Shown piece after piece: positions 47,780 through 59,854 of a stretch of DNA of 64,000 bases. The stretch lies in NCBI RefSeq assembly GCF_009727055.1, contig NC_052354.1, positions 34,890,175 to 34,954,174 on the forward strand. Direction: 5' to 3'. The translations under genes and the position numbers were made by a program. How positions within the stretch are numbered: the first letter of the stretch is position 1; each line of letters starts with the position of its first letter. The notes below the pieces were generated by a model. That model saw only the letters and a program-made list of their open reading frames with translations, made no database searches and had not been told where the DNA came from. The DNA comes from Benincasa hispida (lineage: Eukaryota > Streptophyta > Magnoliopsida > Cucurbitales > Cucurbitaceae).

Positions 47780-50040
47780 ATTTTTGCACACGTTTACTTA
47801 AGGTCAATTTGGACTTTTCTCAAAATGTATTTGGGCTGGGCTAAAGTTTTTGCTAAAACTGCAAAAGAGAAAACATGGAAGACTGTTCGGGACCTGGAGA
47901 AGGCTTCGTCGCGCATGCCCGACGGCCCGAACAAGGAAATAGAGAGAGAATCGTCGATCTAAGATTTATATCAAAAAAGCAGTAAAGCGGTAAGATCGGG
48001 ATTGAATCCATTGATTTTGGTTAAAACAATTAACAAGCAATTAAAAAAATAAGATTGAGCATAGAAAAAGGAGTGAATTAATTCGATGGGAAAACCTTGG
48101 GATTAGTATGTATGTTTTGTCTTTCTATCATCATATACTAGTTAATTATACTAATTCTGTGAACCCCACAATCTATTAGAAAATCTAATAGCCCAATTAG
48201 TCAATTTTGATGATAAACCAAACTAGCACTAATTTAGTTTATCACTCCTCCTTCTTAACGACATACAAGTTGAAATTGAATTGCATTACGAAGGGGTTCA
48301 ATTTTTGAGACATATTAAAGGTTAGAAAAGCCATATCTTATAGCATGATTAATTGAAAAATATTATATTAGGGCATACACGAGTTTCGTCAGAAAAAGTT
48401 TAGACTCTAACATACGATCCTAATATGCATAACTAAATCAATCAATATATGCATAGGCTATGATAATTTTACAAACAAGAATTTCAATAAACTAATTTGT
48501 CAGATCAATTTATAATAATTCCATTAAGATTCAATCAAATCTTCCCAAAAGGTTCACAACAATTAAGTAAAATCAACTAACTATCCTTCAAAAACTATGA
48601 CTTAAAACTAATCCCAAGAAAATTTATCTAGCCTCGCATAGGCATATCGACAATATAGAAACAAGGCTGACTATGATGAAAATTTTGCAGCAATTCGACT
48701 CAACTGGCTCCAAAAACTGTGCTCAGCTCAAAATTTTCTTCACACCTTATGCTGGAACCAAGATGACATATTTATATGTTTGGCAGCGTCGCAATGCTAT
48801 AGAGAGTGTTGCAATATTGCAACGGTATTATACAGAGCATTGAGAAAGCGTTGGAACGGTGGCTTGAAGCTCGGTTGCACGTGCACGAATGGGGAAAATC
48901 CATCAAAGTTTGTAGCGTCGCAACGATCAGAGTGAGCATTGCAACGCTGACCATTCTGCCATTTAGCGTTGAGCTGGGGTGTTAGGGTGGCGTCACGACG
49001 GTGGCTTCATCAAACTTCGGAGCGTTGCAACACTCGGAGTAACTTTGCGATGTTGCCCTACACACCAACCTATTGTCTTCAAGCGTCAAGCGAGCGTTGA
49101 ACTCAGACTATTGATGAGCATTGCGATGCTGAAACAGGACTGATTGGTCTTTTTTCAACTCAACTCAGTTAGGTGCACTCGACTCCCGATTTTTCGTCCT
49201 TTTTGCTTGATTCTTCATCTTTGCAACGTACTTGCTCCATGGGATAAATTCTCCTACAAAGAAGACAAATAGACACAAGAATTAAACAAAAATAGTAAAC
49301 TTAAAGTCATAAACTTAGCTCTTTTTTAGATCTAACAAAGATACGCATGCAATTTCCTATTTTCTTTTAGTTAAACTTGCAAGTGCCCCTAATTCTATTG
49401 CACATGTTCTTAGTCTTAGATGGCCTCTATGGAACTCAATAGGATTAAAGCATGTAGTTTAATTAGGGCCTAGGTTTTAATTATTAATTAAGGCACTTAC
49501 TTGGTTTAATTAAATGATTTGGCTGCCTGTAGCATTGATGAGTTTGGTTGGACCAAGTAAGTTGTTATGCACACATAAATCGAATGCATGTTTAATTTAC
49601 AAAAATCGATGATCGAAATTACTTAGGAACCTATCTTGCTCTCGAAACTAGATTAATCTAATCCTAGGTTACATTTACCAGTTGCTTTTAGTTTTCATGC
49701 ACTTATCTTTATCCATACCAAAACCCCCAATTTACCACTCTAGCTAGAGAATTAGATTACTGAAACTATAACTCGTGCTTCCCTGCAGATCAACTCGGAC
49801 TTGCCACTATTGCTATGTCCTCGTAGTAATAGGATTATAGTTCAGTTATCCTAAATTTTATTTGATTAGTGGGGTTTGCAGGCGACAATGATTCCTCTAC
49901 CATCCCCGGTTTTTTTGCTATCTACTAAGAGCTAAGTTAAATAATTGCATGAGACTGGAATAGTAATTTAATTAGCAGACAAATCCTATATCTACCCATT
50001 AAGAGTAGTAAGGATGTTCTTAAATTACCGATTGACCAAA
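47780..50040. mobile_element. Decayed LTR relics
   Basis: Read on the minus strand, 48000-47880 gives a U5-like end ('gattcaatcccgatcttaccg'-type, core 'caatcccgatcttaccg'). 48780-49130 carries 'gcgttgcaacgct' words on both strands. Read on the plus strand, 49780-49870 has 'ttccctgcagatcaactcgg' followed by 'gtagtaataggattat', a sequence style common at U5 ends of Ty3 LTRs. Borders and superfamily are unclear. No reading frame is supported. Confidence 0.35.
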
Positions 50041-50625
50041 AAGCTCAAACTGATGGGTGAAGGTAAATTTAATTATTTCATCTAACAATGTCTTGTTCTA
50101 GATAATTGAACCTATCTTTCTTATGGACTTTTACATTCTAAGAATGGAAGCGAGTAAATCCCCATCTTCCAGCTTCTATCTTGTTTAGATACCATTTAAG
50201 ACGGCCAAAACCAAAATAGATGTGGACGAGGGTACTTTATCGATTTGATGATGAGATCGTTAAATTTAATATCTTTGAAGCACCGAAGTACTCTAATAAA
50301 CCCCCTTTCCGTTTGTTAGATTGACGTAACTAGCTCTATTGTCAGGAAGTACTTTTAGATGATCATAACGATCAGCAACAAGGTGATGAGCACAATGAAA
50401 ATATTGGTTCCGGAGAGGATCTTTAGTGACACTGTAACAATCGATGTTTCTTTTCAAGGTAATATTAATTTTTCACACTTGAAGACAATATTTTTCTTTA
50501 TTGTACCAAGTAAATTTACTGTAGTTATTTTTTTTAGATAAAAAGAAGAAGAGGGGAATGTTGTTTTCTTTATAAAAAAAAATGCATTAAAGAAAAATAA
50601 ACTCACAGCAGGTAATAATTATTTC
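50041..50625. other. Spacer before copia element, no gene seen
   Basis: Mixed sequence with a 60-codon frame (50359-50541) of no recognisable kind. The last bases before the LTR are 'atttc'; no matching duplication was seen on the far side of the element. Confidence 0.5.
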
Positions 50626-51296
50626 GGTAGAAAATAACAAGTTTTCTAAGTGTGTTTTTATTGGGTTTTTGGAAAAATTAAAGGTTCAATGGCAATATCG
50701 TAATTATTGAGTAGTGGCAAACTTGTAAATTCCCTTAGGGCAGCAAATTCATGGGTCTCCTTTTTTGCTGAAAAAAAATTTAGCAACTGTGTGAGAGCAA
50801 GCCACAGCAGCCGACCGAGAGACGCGAGAGGATTTCGTCCGACCGTGAGTGTCAGTTCCGGTTCAGACAGCGTGGGTGTCCGGCGAGATCTGTTTCCGTT
50901 CTACGAGATCATTCCAATCTGAGGAGGTTCGGTCTAGATCATTCCGATCTGGGGAGGTTGGGTCTGAGCAGTGGTTCGTCTGGCAGCGGTTGTTAGCGAG
51001 AGTTACGTGTGAGTCTGCGGGTGGTTCGCCGGTCAGAGGCAGGTAGCACACTATTTTGAGCTTTTTTACAGCGGGTTGTTCTCATTTTTCAGAGGCGTCG
51101 TTGTGTGCGGTTCTCTCGGTATCAGTGGATACTTAAAATTACAGATGCGTGATTTCGTTGATTATCCATAATTTATAAAATTCCTTTATTGCTCATTAAT
51201 AAATTAATTCAAGCTGGTTCTCAAAGTAGATGTAGACCAACTGGTCGAACCACTATATATCTTGGTGTTATTTACTACTTTCGATTTATTTCTGCA
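50626..51296 (+). mobile_element. 5' LTR of Ty1/copia element (671 bp)
   Basis: Aligns end to end with the 3' LTR at 55222. The first two bases have mutated from TG to GG. By eye about 10 differences occur in the first ~108 bp. Relative to the 3' LTR it lacks about 16 bp ('ttttcttctccactt' region, near 50737) and carries an extra ~30 bp duplication ('gatcattccgatctgggg' twice, 50906-50970). It contains GC-rich R/U5 sequence at 50780-51050. The large divergence indicates an old insertion. Confidence 0.88.
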
Positions 51297-51298
51297 GA

Positions 51299-51980
51299 TT
51301 GTCTACACTGTTCGAAGTTGTTAAATTTGATGGGAAAGGTGATTTCGGGTTATGGAGGAAAAAGATCAGGGCTATTCTAGTACAACCAAAGGTAGCCAAA
51401 ATCTTAGACGAAAATAACTTTCCACCAACAATTACAGAAGCTGAAAAAAGGATATGGACGAGATGGCCTATTCGACGATAATTCTGTATCTGTCTGCTTA
51501 AGCTAGTAGATGAGGTCACGAGAAATTCTTTGGATATAAGATGGACTCAAGTAAAGGCTTAGAAGAGAACCTAGATGAATTCCAAAAGATTATTGTTGAT
51601 CTCAATAACATCGGTGAGAAGATGTTGGATGAAAATCAAGCAATTATTCTTCTGAATTCTTTGCCAGAATCGTATCGAGAAGTTAAGGCAACTATTAAAT
51701 ATGGATGGGATTCACTGTCCATAGATATAGTGTTGGATGCCTTGAGAACGAGAAATCTCGAGATTATAAAGGAACGCAAGGATGGAGAGTTACTCATGGC
51801 CAGAGGCAGAAATGAGAAAAAGAACGAAAAAGGAAAAGAGTCGAGATCCAGGTCGAAATCAAAGGAGAAAAGCAAAAAGTGTTTCCTATGTCATAAAGAA
51901 TGACACTTTAGAAAAAATTGCCCTTTGAATAAGAGGAAAGAAGCATCAAATAGCAAGCATACAGGGGATTCTAGTGTAGC
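51299..51980 (+). pseudogene. copia gag pseudogene
   Basis: Begins 'STLFEVVKFDGKGDFGLWRK' right at the LTR end, with TTG where a start ATG would be expected. Frame changes near 51450, a deletion within the middle of gag, and a second good block from 51541 ('EENLDEFQKIIVDLNNIGEK', 'AIILLNSLPESYREVKATIK') follow. At about 51877-51930 a CCHC zinc knuckle is visible as C-x2-C-x4-H-x4-C, but the glycine codon inside it has become TGA (51901). Gag packages the element's RNA. This copy cannot make a full protein. Confidence 0.85.
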
Positions 51981-52013
51981 AAATATTACTGATGGTATGA
52001 TTCAACAGAGGTT

Positions 52014-52358
52014 TTGATGGTGTCCAGTAGGGACATTCAGAATGCTTGGATCATGGATTCAGGGTGCAAGTTTCACATGACTCCTAATCGGGATTTCTTG
52101 ATTGACTTTCAGGAAAATGATGGGGGATCAGTTCTGCTAGGTGATAATGGTGTTTGTGATGTAAAAGGATTTGGGTCAGTTCGAATTGCAACACATGATG
52201 GTATGATCAGAATTCTTACAAATGTAAGGTATGTTTCAGAACTCAAACGAAATCTAATTTCTCTGGGCGAATTAGATAGAGCAAGTTATTCTTGTAAATC
52301 CGAGAATGAAGTTCTGAAGGTTATCAAGGGTTCTTTGGTTAAGCTGAAGGGACCTTGA
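52014..52358 (+). pseudogene. copia aspartic protease pseudogene
   Basis: The frame contains 'AWIMDSGCKFHMTPNRDFL', where DSG is the aspartic protease active-site motif (usually D-[ST]-G) in its copia context. 'VRYVSELKRNLISLGELD' and a 'GSLVKLKG' end follow. A frameshift separates it from gag (about 52010) and another breaks it near 52358 before the GAG-pre-integrase region. In a living element the protease cuts the polyprotein. Confidence 0.85.
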
Positions 52359-52437
52359 GGAATGGTCTTTATGTGTTGGAGGGTACTGCAGTTTCAGGTA
52401 GTGCTGCTATTGCATCTAGGAAAGAAATAGATAAATC

Positions 52438-53300
52438 TATGTTTGGCATAATAGATTGGCTCATGTGAGTGAAAGAGGTTTGCAAGCTCTTTCACAACAA
52501 GGTTTGCTTGGAGAAGTTAAAGACATTGAACTCCCATTTTGTGAACATTGCATAATGGGAAAGTCTACTAGAGTGAAGTTTGGGAAAGGGAAGCATTCTA
52601 CCAAAGGAATTTTGGATTATATTCATTCAGATTTGTGGGGTCCTACAAAGGTACCTTTTATGGGAGGTTCGAGATACTTTATGTCGATCGTTGATGACTT
52701 TTCAAGAAAGGTGTGGATGTATCCACTGAAACAAAAGGATGAAGCTTTTAGGAAATTTCTTGAATGGAAAAAGCAGGTTGAGAACCAGACAGGCAGAAAG
52801 GTAAAGTATCTGAGGAAGACAATGGTTTGGAATTTGTGAATCAAAAATTTGATAAATTTTGCAAATCTGAGGGAATTACGAGATATTTCACTGTTACGTA
52901 CACTCCACATCAGAATGGTTTAGCTGAGAGGTTCAACAGAACAATTATGGAGCGTACAAGATGTCTCTTGACAAATGCTTCATTACCCTTGAAATTTTAT
53001 GGGGAAGCTGCCCAAACAGCCTGTTATCTTATTAATAGGAGTTCGTCTTCCGCTTTAGGCCTAAATACTCCTCAGGAGATATGGACAGGAAAAGCACCAA
53101 GCTTGGATCATCTCAGAGTGTTTGGATGTTCAGCTTATGCTCATGTTAAGAAAGGGAAGGTGAATAAGAAGGCACTGAAATGTATGTTTATTGGCTATCC
53201 TCAGGGTGTTAAAGGATATAAACTTTGGTGCTTGGAAGAGGACAAAAATAAATGCATTATCAGTAGAGATGTGACCTTTAATGAAACAGAGATGTCATTT
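52438..53300 (+). pseudogene. copia integrase pseudogene
   Basis: The N-terminal zinc-binding region reads 'LWHNRLAHVSERGLQAL' then 'CEHCIMGK' (HHCC type). The catalytic core has Asp in 'DYIHSDLWGP' and Asp in 'DFSRKVWMY'. The third acidic residue belongs to 'NGLEFVNQKFDKF', reached only after a one-base frameshift near 52818. 'HQNGLAERFNRTIMER' and 'HLRVFGCSAYAHVKK' complete the domain. Integrase would insert the cDNA into the genome. The 305-codon frame from 52827 is the longest in the element and extends into the linker before reverse transcriptase. Confidence 0.88.
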
Positions 53301-53619
53301 CATGTTAAAGAGCAGCAGAAACAGCAGACAGTTGATCAGGTTGAGGCAGAGGTTAGAATTAATTCTAAAGCACAACTATCAGTTAGTTCAGGTGATTCCA
53401 GTGATCATTCATCCAGTTCTGATGGTAGACAGCCTCAACTACAGAGGACTTTGATTGATGAGGGAGCTTTTGGTGAAGAAATCTCAAGTGACAGTGACTT
53501 ACAGAACTATCAACTTACACGTGACAGGCCTCAACGGGTGAGGTATGGTTATAATGATTTAGTTACTTATGCTCTTACTTGTGCAGTTGACAGTATTGAA
53601 GTAGAGCCTCTTACTTTTG

Positions 53620-54540
53620 AGGAGGCTATTGTATCTGATTCGAAGGAACAGTGGAAGGATGCTATAGAAGCAGAATTGTTCTCATTGCAGAAGAATCAGA
53701 CATGGTCATTGGTTCCAAGACCTCTTAATCAGAAACTCATTTAGTCAAAGTGGATTTATAAAATCAAGCCAGGTACAGGAGGTGACCACAAGCCTAGGTA
53801 TAAGGCTAAACTGGTAGCCAAGGGCTTCATTCAAAATGAGGGAGTTGACTTTCATGAGATTTTCTCTCCGATGGTGAGGCATTCGTCCATTCGATTAATT
53901 TTATCTATTGTTGTTCACTTTGATATGTTTGTTGAACAGATGGACGTCACCACAACTTTCCTTCATGGTGAATTGAAGGAAGTGATCTACATGGCTCAAC
54001 CTAAAGGCTATGAGGTGAAAGGAAAGGAAGACATGGTTTGTCGTCTTCACAGGTCTATCTATGAACTGAAGCAATCGTCGAGACAGTGGTATATCAGGTT
54101 TGACACCTTTATTCTAAAGCAGGGGTTTCACAAGAGCTCATATGATGCCTGCTGTACTGGAAACTATCTCAGAAAGGTACATATACTTATCTACTTCTAT
54201 ATGTAGATGATATGATTCTGGTGTCTAAGGATTATTTTGAAATCTGTGATCTCAAGAAATGATTGAGTAGTGAATTTGAGATGAAAGATTTAGGTGAACT
54301 GAAAAGGATCCTAGGCATGTATGTGAAAAGAGATAGGGATAAAGGTTTCTTAACCATTTCGCATGAGAGTTATGTGCATAAACTGTTTGAGAAGTATAAT
54401 ATGTCTGGTTGTAAGGAAGTTTCGATACCCTTAGCATATCATTTTAGGCTTTCTTCATCTCAGTGCCCTGTTACTGAACAAGAAAGGTTAGAGATGGCTA
54501 ATATTCCTATTGTAATGTTGTTGGAAGTATTATGTATTTG
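53620..54540 (+). pseudogene. copia reverse transcriptase pseudogene
   Basis: Starts around 'SKEQWKDAIEAELFSLQKNQ', has a TAG at 53742-53744, then 'SKWIYKIKPG', 'KARLVAKGF'-like, 'QMDVTTTFLHGELKEVIYMA' (first catalytic Asp) and, after a frameshift near 54170, 'LLYVDDMILVSKD' with the YVDD catalytic box. A TGA follows near 54261, then 'FEMKDLGELKRILGM'. At least three disabling lesions are visible. The order and motifs are those of Ty1/copia, where integrase precedes reverse transcriptase. Confidence 0.9.
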
Positions 54541-54544
54541 TTGA

Positions 54545-55150
54545 TTTGTACTAGGCCTGACTTAGTTATGCTATGAGTATGATAAGTAGGTTTATGTCAA
54601 ATCCTGGAAAGGAACATTGGAATGCAGTTAAATGAGTGCTTCGATATTTGAAAGGTAGTGCCAGTGTATCATTGTGTTTTAGCAGGGATTGTGATAAGTC
54701 GGTATTGTTGGAAGGCTTCATGCGATTACGTTGCAGACCTTGACAAAAGAAGGTCTTTATCAGGTCACATTTTTCGTTTGTTTGGTAATGTGGTCAGTTG
54801 GAAGGTTGCTCTACAGTCAGTTGTTGCCTTGTCTACTACTGAGTCCGAGTATATTTCAGTGGGTGAAGCTGTGAAAGAGGCAGTGTGGTTGAAAGAATAG
54901 TTGGTGAGTTATTGTCACAGGAGTTCATTCCTAACGTCCGTTGTAATAGCCAGAGTGTTATTCATCTTGCGAAGAATCCATCTCATCACGAACGGCCAAA
55001 GCATATCAATGTCAAATTTCATTTTATCAGAGAAGTTGTGGCCCAAAAAGATGTCTAACTGGTCAAGGTTCATACAGTTGAGAATTTGTCAGATATGTTA
55101 ACCAAAGTTCTTCTAGCCCATAGGTCCAAATACCTATTAGATGGGCTGAA
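54545..55150 (+). pseudogene. copia RNase H pseudogene
   Basis: 'DYVADLDKRRSLSGHIFRLF' is followed by 'ALSTTESEYISVGEAVKEAV', the conserved RNase H core. A TAG at 54898 replaces the next codon (a glycine or similar in relatives). The remainder, with 'NPSHHERPKHINVKFHFIRE'- and 'NLSDMLTKVL'-like words, is spread over other frames. It ends shortly before the polypurine tract. Confidence 0.85.
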
Positions 55151-55208
55151 TATTAAATCTGGATGATAGGAAGATTGGAGAATCAGCTTGGCACTTAAAT
55201 ATTCTTGT

Positions 55209-55221
55209 TATGAGGGAGATT
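55209..55221 (+). other. Polypurine tract of copia element
   Basis: 'tatgagggagatt' sits directly before the TG of the 3' LTR at 55222, the expected position and composition. Confidence 0.7.
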
Positions 55222-55874
55222 TGTAGAAAATAACAAGTTTTTTAGGTGGGTTTTTATTGGGGTTTTTGAAAAATTAAAAGCCTAATGGCAATATCGTAAT
55301 TATTGAGCAGTGGCAAACTTGTAAATTCCCTTTTCTTCTCCACTTAGGGTAGCAAATTCGTGGGTCTCCTTTTTTGCTGAAAAAAAAATTTAGCAGTCGT
55401 GTGGGAGCAAGCCACAGCAGCCGACCGAGAGATGCGAGAGGATTTCGTCTGACCGTGAGTGTCAATTCCGGTTCAGACGACGTGGGTGTCTGGCGAAATC
55501 TGTTTCCGTTCGGCGAGATCATTCCGATCTGGGGAGGTTCGATCTGAGCAGCAGTTCGTCTGGCAGCGGTTGTTAGCGAGAGATATGCGCGGGTCTACGC
55601 GTGGTTCGCCGGTCAGAGGCAGGTAGCACACTGTTTTAGGCTGTTTTGCAGCGGGTTGTTCTCAGTTAGATGCGTCGTTGTGTGCGGATCTCTCGGTATC
55701 AGTAGATACTTAAAATTACAGATTGGTGATTTCGTTGATTATCTGTAATTTGTAAAATTCCTTTATTGCTCATTAATAAATTAATTCAAGCTAGTTCTCA
55801 AAGTGGATGTAGACCAAACTGGTCATACCACTATATATCTTGGTGTTCTTTACTGCTTTCGATTTATTTCTGCT
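55222..55874 (+). mobile_element. 3' LTR of Ty1/copia element (653 bp)
   Basis: Starts TGTAGAAAATAAC after the polypurine tract and matches 50626-51296 throughout, keeping the ~16 bp missing from the 5' copy. It ends at 'tttatttctgct'; the 5' copy ends 'tttatttctgca'. The exact terminus is uncertain because no target-site duplication is visible. Confidence 0.88.
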
Positions 55875-56640
55875 TATTGTTTGCGTTTTGTTTGTTAAAT
55901 AGAAAAAAAAAAGTTCGAAATCCCAAAATAATAAAAGGAGGATTCTTTAGATAAATGGTCAAATCGTTATGAGCTTTTTAAAAAATGGCGAATTAAATTT
56001 CTACTTATTAAAATGACCAAGAGACTATGATTCATTCTTTTAAAAAAATGATAAGTATGGCCACATTATTCAATCCCTATATTTTTTGTGTGTTTAAAAA
56101 CAAAATCTACTATATTAAATAATGTTTAATTATATAACCACTTAACTAAAAAGCCCTAAAAATATCATTCTAAAATCTGCTTTGATCACCCAAAATATAA
56201 CAAAAAAATAGTCATCCAGACGTGTACTAATGCAATAATCATGACATACTAACCAACATACCACAATCAAATCACAACTTGCACTCAAATAAGGCTTGCA
56301 ACACCAAGACGCAACGAGAAACCCTTTCATATTCCAACTTTCTCCTCACATTCTCTCATTCATGTTTGAGCATCCCATCCATATCACAACTTTTTTACGG
56401 ACTGCCCCTCCAATCCAAAAAAAAAAAAAAATCCTATATTGAATATGAAAATACAATGTACTAAAAAACGAAATTGTCACACAAATACTTTGTACTAACA
56501 AGTTATGATAGTCTAAGAACAACTTGGGTATAATCTAAAATAAAATTATCACACAAATATGTTGTACTAACAAAGGTAAGATTTTATAGGAACAATTAAC
56601 TTAGACAGAAAAACAACTCTCGAAAAATCATTAAAATAAA
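55875..56640. other. AT-rich spacer with short tandem repeat
   Basis: 'aaattgtcacacaaatactttgtactaacaa' recurs at about 56470, 56545 and, more weakly, 56640 (spacing near 75-90 bp). No gene. It may already belong to the LTR that follows. Confidence 0.5.
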
Positions 56641-56855
56641 ATTGTGTGCAAATACCCTGTACTTTGACTATGTTTAATAGTGTTCCAACTTTGGGTTTAA
56701 TAGTTTTCTTCCCTATTTTCTCTAAAAGTTTAGAATCTACGAGGGTCGACATCGTGTTTGGTCCAGTGTGTCAATTATTATTATATCTATTATTATTATC
56801 ATTATTATTACTATTCTTATTATTATTATTATCTTTTTTATTTTTTATCCCAATG

Positions 56856-56886
<31 letters not shown>

Positions 56887-58887
56887 ATTATTGTTGTTAG
56901 GTACCTTTGTTTTAATAGGTACCTTTGTTTTAATATGTTCCCATTTATTAATTTAGTATTAAATTATTCTTATTCCTATTCATATTATTTATTTATTTAT
57001 TAATTAATTATCATTATTTGACCCAATCTCCCACAAACATCCGTCTTCCTCCCTAATGTTCTTCTCTTCCTCTTTTCTCTCATTCTCCATTTTGAATCCC
57101 TATGAAAAGCTCAACTCCAAGAGTAGAATTCCCTTATAAATTGAATACACACAATAGGGATGAAGGGAGGGAAACCAAAGAACGAAAGTTTGAGTAAGAA
57201 GGGATAGAGATTAAGAAAAATTTGGGGTTTTGGCCATTGGGAGAGTAGAGAGTAGAGTGGAAATAAAATTAAAAAAAAAAAAAAGTAGACAGACCCACGA
57301 AGAGTGAGTTCCGACGATTGTGCACGATTCCAGCGAAGCTCCATTGACACTTAAGGTGAAGAAATAAGAGATGATGGAGAGAGATGAGCCCATTAAAAAA
57401 GGAAGAAGTTGAAGAAGAGAAAAGAAGAAAAAAATCATGGAAGAAAGAAAGAGAAAAGAGGAGAGAAGAAGATTGGTAAAGATAAAAGTGAATCCCACTT
57501 TTATTTTATATTAATTTATTTATTTGTTTAGTAAATATAGTTGGCTCCATTTTGATTCTATATGTTTTTTATAAGTGGTGGACTCACTTTATTTTGTAAT
57601 ATCTTTTATTTGTTTAATAAAATTGGTGGACCCACTTTGGTTTTTACTGCTCGAAAATTTATTTGGTTTTTACTATTATTAATATTGTTTTCCACTTTTT
57701 CTTTTTCAATTTTCTTTTTCCCTTTTCATTCTTACTTTTCATCCTTCTTCTTTTATAGTCATTGTTATTTTTATTATATTTACCTCTTAACTCTTTCAAA
57801 ATATTCCATGAATTTCTCTTATTTTATTTTCACTTCATTTTTTAGTTGTTTTAAAGGTCTTTAATTCGTTAGGTTGAATTTTAGGATTTCATAAATTAGT
57901 TTTGAGACAATTTCAAGTCAAATAATCTTAAAGAATATTAAGTTGCAAATTTCTAAGTATAGGACTTCAATTTAGAAATTTTCTTAAGACATTTAAACAT
58001 TTTCTACTTTACTAACATTGTTCTCAAATTTAAAATTTTGATTTGGTATTACTAAATATGGCGTTATTCAATCTTCAATTTAAAATTGAGATTTTTTAAT
58101 AGTATTTAAATTTGCTAGAATTTTAAAATCTTAAACACAAATCTTCAATAGATTATAGTTTAGATTGGCAAAATGAATTTTAACTTTGCTAGGGAGTATG
58201 TTTTATTAAGTATTTCTTAATTTGGACTTGAACTTGAACTTTTTTTTTGTTATGTTGAATTTCTAAGTAAAATCCAAATTAATTATGGCTTTCGAATTAT
58301 GATTATAGTTTAATTTAAATTTCAAATATTCTCTGAGATTTTCCATAAATCCTATGATGGAGTTGATATTCTTCTATAGGGAAATATTTCATAAGAGAAT
58401 CCAAATATAAATTGCCATACATTATCGATCACAAAATTTCATTATACTTTATCTTTAAAGTTATAGTGAAATTGGGTGAGACATTTTCTTTTATTTAAAC
58501 TTACCAATTTTTGTCTTAAACATAATTGGCTAAGTTAATAATTCTATGAAGGCTGAGGTACTTATGTTCAACATAAGGGAACACCTCTACCTAGGAATTG
58601 TCTAGTCAATTCTCATAAGTTTTCATTTTATTAATTTTCATTATAACTTAGGATGATAGAATAAAACGTCTTTTTAAAATGGATGTTGTAGGGTGCTAAT
58701 ACCATCCCTACACTTAATGACCTCCGAACCTCTTTTTGGAAAAGTAGACCATTTTCATTTAATTATTTTTTTAAAACAGGTGACCAATCACATCTTAAAA
58801 TGATTGATGACGACTCCAAGCCCTTCACCTTGAAAGAGACCCTTAGCGAAGGACGTCGGCGGCTTCGCGTCGGATGACGTTGCAACA
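56641..58887 (+). mobile_element. Ogre/Tat-type Ty3 LTR (start uncertain)
   Basis: The right end is characteristic of Tat/Ogre LTRs. 'gggtgctaataccatccct' (58692) is followed by 'ctccgaacctc', 'ggtgaccaatcacat' and 'tgatgacgactcc', then a GC-rich tail and a PBS. Upstream lie an (ATT)n tract (56770-56840), a poly-T run (56855-56882) and long purine/pyrimidine-rich stretches (57040-57480). The 5' terminus was not found and the left limit is nominal. Phe/Tyr-rich frames at 56646-57003 and 57111-57864 are low-complexity artefacts. Confidence 0.65.
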
Positions 58888-58890
58888 ACT

Positions 58891-58908
58891 TGGTGACTCA
58901 ACTGGGGA
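58891..58908 (+). other. Ogre/Tat-type primer-binding site
   Basis: 'tggtgactcaactgggga' matches TGGCGACTCTGCTGGGGA, the PBS found after Tat/Ogre LTRs, at 15 of 18 positions, three bases after an LTR-like CA. Confidence 0.75.
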
Positions 58909-59848
58909 CATTAGATGGTTAAAGTCGTTATATTTTTATTTCTATTATCTTTTATTTTATTTGATTTTATTTAGCTATTTATTTAATTTCTTTGCAAATA
59001 TTTTCTCGGCTAATTATTTTTAATAGATTATCATTATTTATTTACTTATTTATTTTCTTGGTAAAATTATTTTGTTTGTGCTTTGTTTTTTTTTTTCTTT
59101 TATTTTTTGCTAATTATTGATTGTTTTTATTTATTTATTTTCCATAAATGCATGGTTTTCGTAATCATCTTATATATTGTCATGCATTTCACACACCTTC
59201 ACAAGCCTCCTACCCGACCTATACCTTTTAAGATTAGATTTGGAGGTTGAGTAGTGCGACCTCCGTGGAACTTGGTTCCCATGCAGGTGCATGAAAATCT
59301 CCACTCAAGTCAACTATGCTACAAAAGTAGTTGGAAGGCTTGGATACCGTATTTTCCTTAGGTGTAATAGAATTTAACCTCACATTGATGCATACATTTA
59401 GGAATTTTACTTGTTCATGAATTTAATCAAGATGTTATTTCGTTTGTTTTAGAGTTGAGTTTCCTTTATATTTTGTTTATACTTTGTTAATATTTGTGGT
59501 CCTATTAGTTAATATGTATTTTTCCTTTCTAGTATTGTCATGCATACCACACACAAATTCACAAGCCTCCTACGCGGGCTATACCTTTTAGGATTAGATT
59601 CGATGGTTGAGTAATGTGACCTTTATGGAACCTAGTTCCCCCTACGAGTGCATGAAAATCTCCACTCAAGTCAGCCATGTTGTGAAAACAGTTGAAAGAT
59701 TTGGGAACCAAATTTTCTTTAGGTTTTGTTAAAAGTCAACATCATATTTGTTTGGAATTTGATCTTAAAAAGGGGTCTTTATTTTTCAAAATAAGTGATC
59801 TAACATAAGGAACCCTTGCAAGTCCTTGAACGAAAGCATGAGATCGGA
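58909..59848 (+). mobile_element. Ogre-type leader with internal duplication
   Basis: Untranslated leader between the PBS and ORF1. A segment of about 185 bp is present twice, at 59178-59365 and 59535-59725 (offset 357 bp). It carries 'acaagcctcctac', 'tataccttttarga', 'gaaaatctccactcaagtca' and 'ttcttaggt'-like ends. Long untranslated leaders are usual for this lineage. The leader is cut at about 59848 by an inverted LTR and resumes at 61750. Confidence 0.6.
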
Positions 59849-59854
59849 CCAAAT

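Noticed and set aside
47759..47962. 67-codon plus-strand frame with a plausible end
   Set aside because: It overlaps an LTR end read on the other strand and has no recognisable family.
56646..57003. Three overlapping frames rich in Y, I, L and F
   Set aside because: They are translations of (ATT)n and poly-T tracts in all three frames.
57111..57498. Minus-strand frames with hydrophobic stretches that could pass for membrane proteins
   Set aside because: They come from purine-rich 'gaagaagag' sequence of an LTR; overlapping frames look equally good and none has a known motif.
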